Shown here: in pieces, positions 62,878-64,000 of the stretch | Position numbering within the stretch: the stretch's first letter is position 1 | Layout: each line of letters starts with the position of its first letter | DNA from: an uncultured Verrucomicrobia subdivision 3 bacterium | GTDB taxonomy: Bacteria; Verrucomicrobiota; Verrucomicrobiia; Limisphaerales; UBA11358 | DNA: 64,000 nt | Direction of reading: 5' to 3' | Assembly: GCA_903918885.1 (NCBI GenBank) | Contig: CAIXFY010000050.1 | Span: 1 to 64,000, forward strand | Made by a program: the position numbers and the translations under genes | The notes under the pieces: generated by a model | What the model was told of the DNA's origin: nothing | What the model saw: the letters and a program-made list of their open reading frames with translations, nothing else | The model's database searches: none

Positions 62878-63474
62878 CGGGTGGTGCAGCAGTAAATAAA
62901 ACGCGATGGCAAAGCAGAGAATGCCGATGGCGAAAAAGAGGACGGTAAAAACGGTTTGGATTTTTTTTGCGCGCGCGGCAACGGCGGCGGCCTGTTTCTT
63001 CTCGGTGGCCATAAAGCTGGCAAATTGATTTCCTAGTGCGGCTTTGATGACGTCCTCGTTTTTCAGTTCCAGCGTAAGCCAGCGACCTTCGAGCGTTTTC
63101 CATTCGTCCGGTAGGCGTTCAAGGATTTCCGTATTGGCGGGTTGAAATCCCCAGCGCGTCCAGAACGGAGAAGTTTCCTGTGTCCACACGCGAAATACGC
63201 CGTGATTGGCGGCGAGAGTTTGGATGCGCTCCCAGAGAAGTTCTCGCGCGGCATCGGCGAGGGAAAAATCGGCGAAATCCTCCGCGTAAAACCGCAAGTT
63301 CTGGCGGACGATCTGCATGCCTACGGCACCAGCGAAAATTCCGCCGGCCTCAACGATTTGAAATTCCGTGAGCCGACCTTCAAGTTCGTTGGTCGGCAAC
63401 CGCGCGGCGAGCCAGAACGACTGCAGCGCGGGCAGGTCGTCCACGGTGGCGCGGCGGACGGTGAGGTGGTTCAT
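62863..63474 (-). CDS. GNAT acetyltransferase with C-terminal membrane anchor
   Basis: A 203-residue protein. Residues about 1-145 follow the GNAT pattern (LTVRRATVDDLPALQSFWLA, GGIFAGAVGMQIVRQ, ELLWERIQTLAANHG in place of the acetyl-CoA loop, and FWTRWGFQPA). A Lys/Ala/Gln linker leads to a hydrophobic helix (VFTVLFFAIGILCFAIAFYL) at the very end, so it would be tail-anchored in the membrane. The start at 63474 suits the domain; 63522 is also possible. The last 15 bases overlap lipA on the other strand. The substrate is unknown. Confidence 0.65.
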   Translation of the reverse strand: MNHLTVRRATVDDLPALQSFWLAARLPTNELEGRLTEFQIVEAGGIFAGAVGMQIVRQNLRFYAEDFADFSLADAARELLWERIQTLAANHGVFRVWTQETSPFWTRWGFQPANTEILERLPDEWKTLEGRWLTLELKNEDVIKAALGNQFASFMATEKKQAAAVAARAKKIQTVFTVLFFAIGILCFAIAFYLLLHHPLTSR

Positions 63475-63567
63475 CGCTGAAGTCTGGCGGGAAAGTTCGC
63501 GGTCGCGAAGAAAAATTTGCATTTTCGCCGAGCTGTGTAATTTTACGCGGTCTGTAAAAACAATATT

Positions 63568-64000
63568 ATGAGCCAAACCAAACAACTTCTCGACGCCTTG
63601 CAATGGCGCTACGCCACCAAGGTTTTTGACGCCACCAAAAAAATTCCCGCCGACATTTGGGACGCGCTGCAAAAAGCGCTCGTCCTGACGCCGACGAGCT
63701 ACGGACTGCAACCGTATATATTTCTCGTCGTGCAGGACGTGGCGACGCGGGCGGCGTTGCTGCCGCATTCGTGGGGGCAGAAGCAGGTTGTGGACTGCTC
63801 GCATTTTGTTGTGTTTCTCGCACGGACGGAAATGAAGGAGGCGGATGTTGATAAATTGATTAGTCGCACGTTGGAATTACGCAAGCTGCCCACCGGCGCG
63901 CTGGATGCGTATCGCGGCATGATGCTTTCGGATGTGGTGAACGGTCCGCGCGGCAAGACCGCCCACGAATGGGCCGCGCGCCAGTGCTATATCGCGCTAG
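63568..64000 (+). CDS. NAD(P)H-dependent nitroreductase family protein, 5' part (cut by window edge)
   Basis: The first 144 codons of an FMN-binding nitroreductase of the NfsB type. Visible landmarks are RYATKVFDATKKIP near the N-terminus, the FMN-contact block LTPTSYGLQPYIFLVVQD, and SWGQKQVVDCSHFVVFLART. The frame remains open at the window end, where WAARQCYIAL corresponds to the family's dimer helix. The start at 63568 is an ATG 94 bases from the divergent acetyltransferase start. Physiological substrate unknown. Confidence 0.9.
   Translation, partial: MSQTKQLLDALQWRYATKVFDATKKIPADIWDALQKALVLTPTSYGLQPYIFLVVQDVATRAALLPHSWGQKQVVDCSHFVVFLARTEMKEADVDKLISRTLELRKLPTGALDAYRGMMLSDVVNGPRGKTAHEWAARQCYIAL

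Overview
The window looks like a chromosomal segment of a soil or freshwater Verrucomicrobiota bacterium, probably near the Pedosphaera/Limisphaerales group. This placement is an inference from gene content, with no marker-gene comparison behind it. Pointers are the fused SecD-SecF, an ECF sigma factor with a long membrane-anchored C-terminal extension, large secreted sulfatase, arylsulfotransferase and YHYH-family proteins, a GxxExxY gene bounded by repeats, and many short palindromic repeats. No tRNA, rRNA or CRISPR array was seen.

Layout. 1-1816: end of a shortened S10 ribosomal operon (rpsJ-rplC-rplD-rplW) closed by a strong terminator where rplB would normally follow. 1882-6654: L-fucose uptake and isomerisation operon fucI-fucU-fucP with an AraC-type regulator. 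6935-15229: housekeeping genes on the minus strand (SRP RNA-dnaX-ybaB-recR-HAD phosphatase, then dnaB-bamA-ompH). 15389-18157: a secreted GH28-like beta-helix enzyme and an MFS exporter. 18230-19229: a Spy-like periplasmic protein and a stand-alone receiver. 19283-36546: a run of eight secreted-protein genes on the minus strand, spaced like one 17-kb operon. 36715-38888: a divergent OmpR/heavy-metal-sensor-type two-component system. 38889-42427: a repeat-rich accessory zone with a hypothetical gene and an ECF sigma factor. 42428-51050: hemW, a cold-shock gene, and gltB/gltD with a repeat-bounded GxxExxY gene between them. 51266-64000: core genes on the plus strand (ppnP, mnmA, gpx, a guanine deaminase-like gene, prs, rplY-pth-rpsF-ssb-rplI, yajC-secDF, terC, lipA), then a tail-anchored acetyltransferase (minus) and a truncated nitroreductase.

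The most unusual part is the 19.3-38.9 kb block. Its eight genes encode two tandem YHYH proteins, an MbnP-MbnH-like single-chain copper/diheme protein, a YHYH-PEBP fusion, an FGE-like/arylsulfotransferase fusion, a sulfatase/purple-acid-phosphatase-like fusion, and two more metallophosphatases. All but one or two carry obvious export signals. Neighbouring genes overlap by 4-8 bases or are 3-43 bases apart. A conserved direct-repeat box, CTTCAY-N5-CTTAAGG, lies upstream of this operon, upstream of the adjacent two-component genes, and upstream of the receiver/Spy-like genes at the far end. This suggests one regulon: an envelope signal, possibly metal, controlling a set of secreted redox and ester-processing enzymes of unknown combined function.

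The other theme is repeat invasion. Palindromic elements sit in intergenic DNA and also appear in frame inside two coding genes (the MbnP-MbnH fusion and hemW), and a repeat pair bounds the GxxExxY gene inside the glutamate synthase locus.
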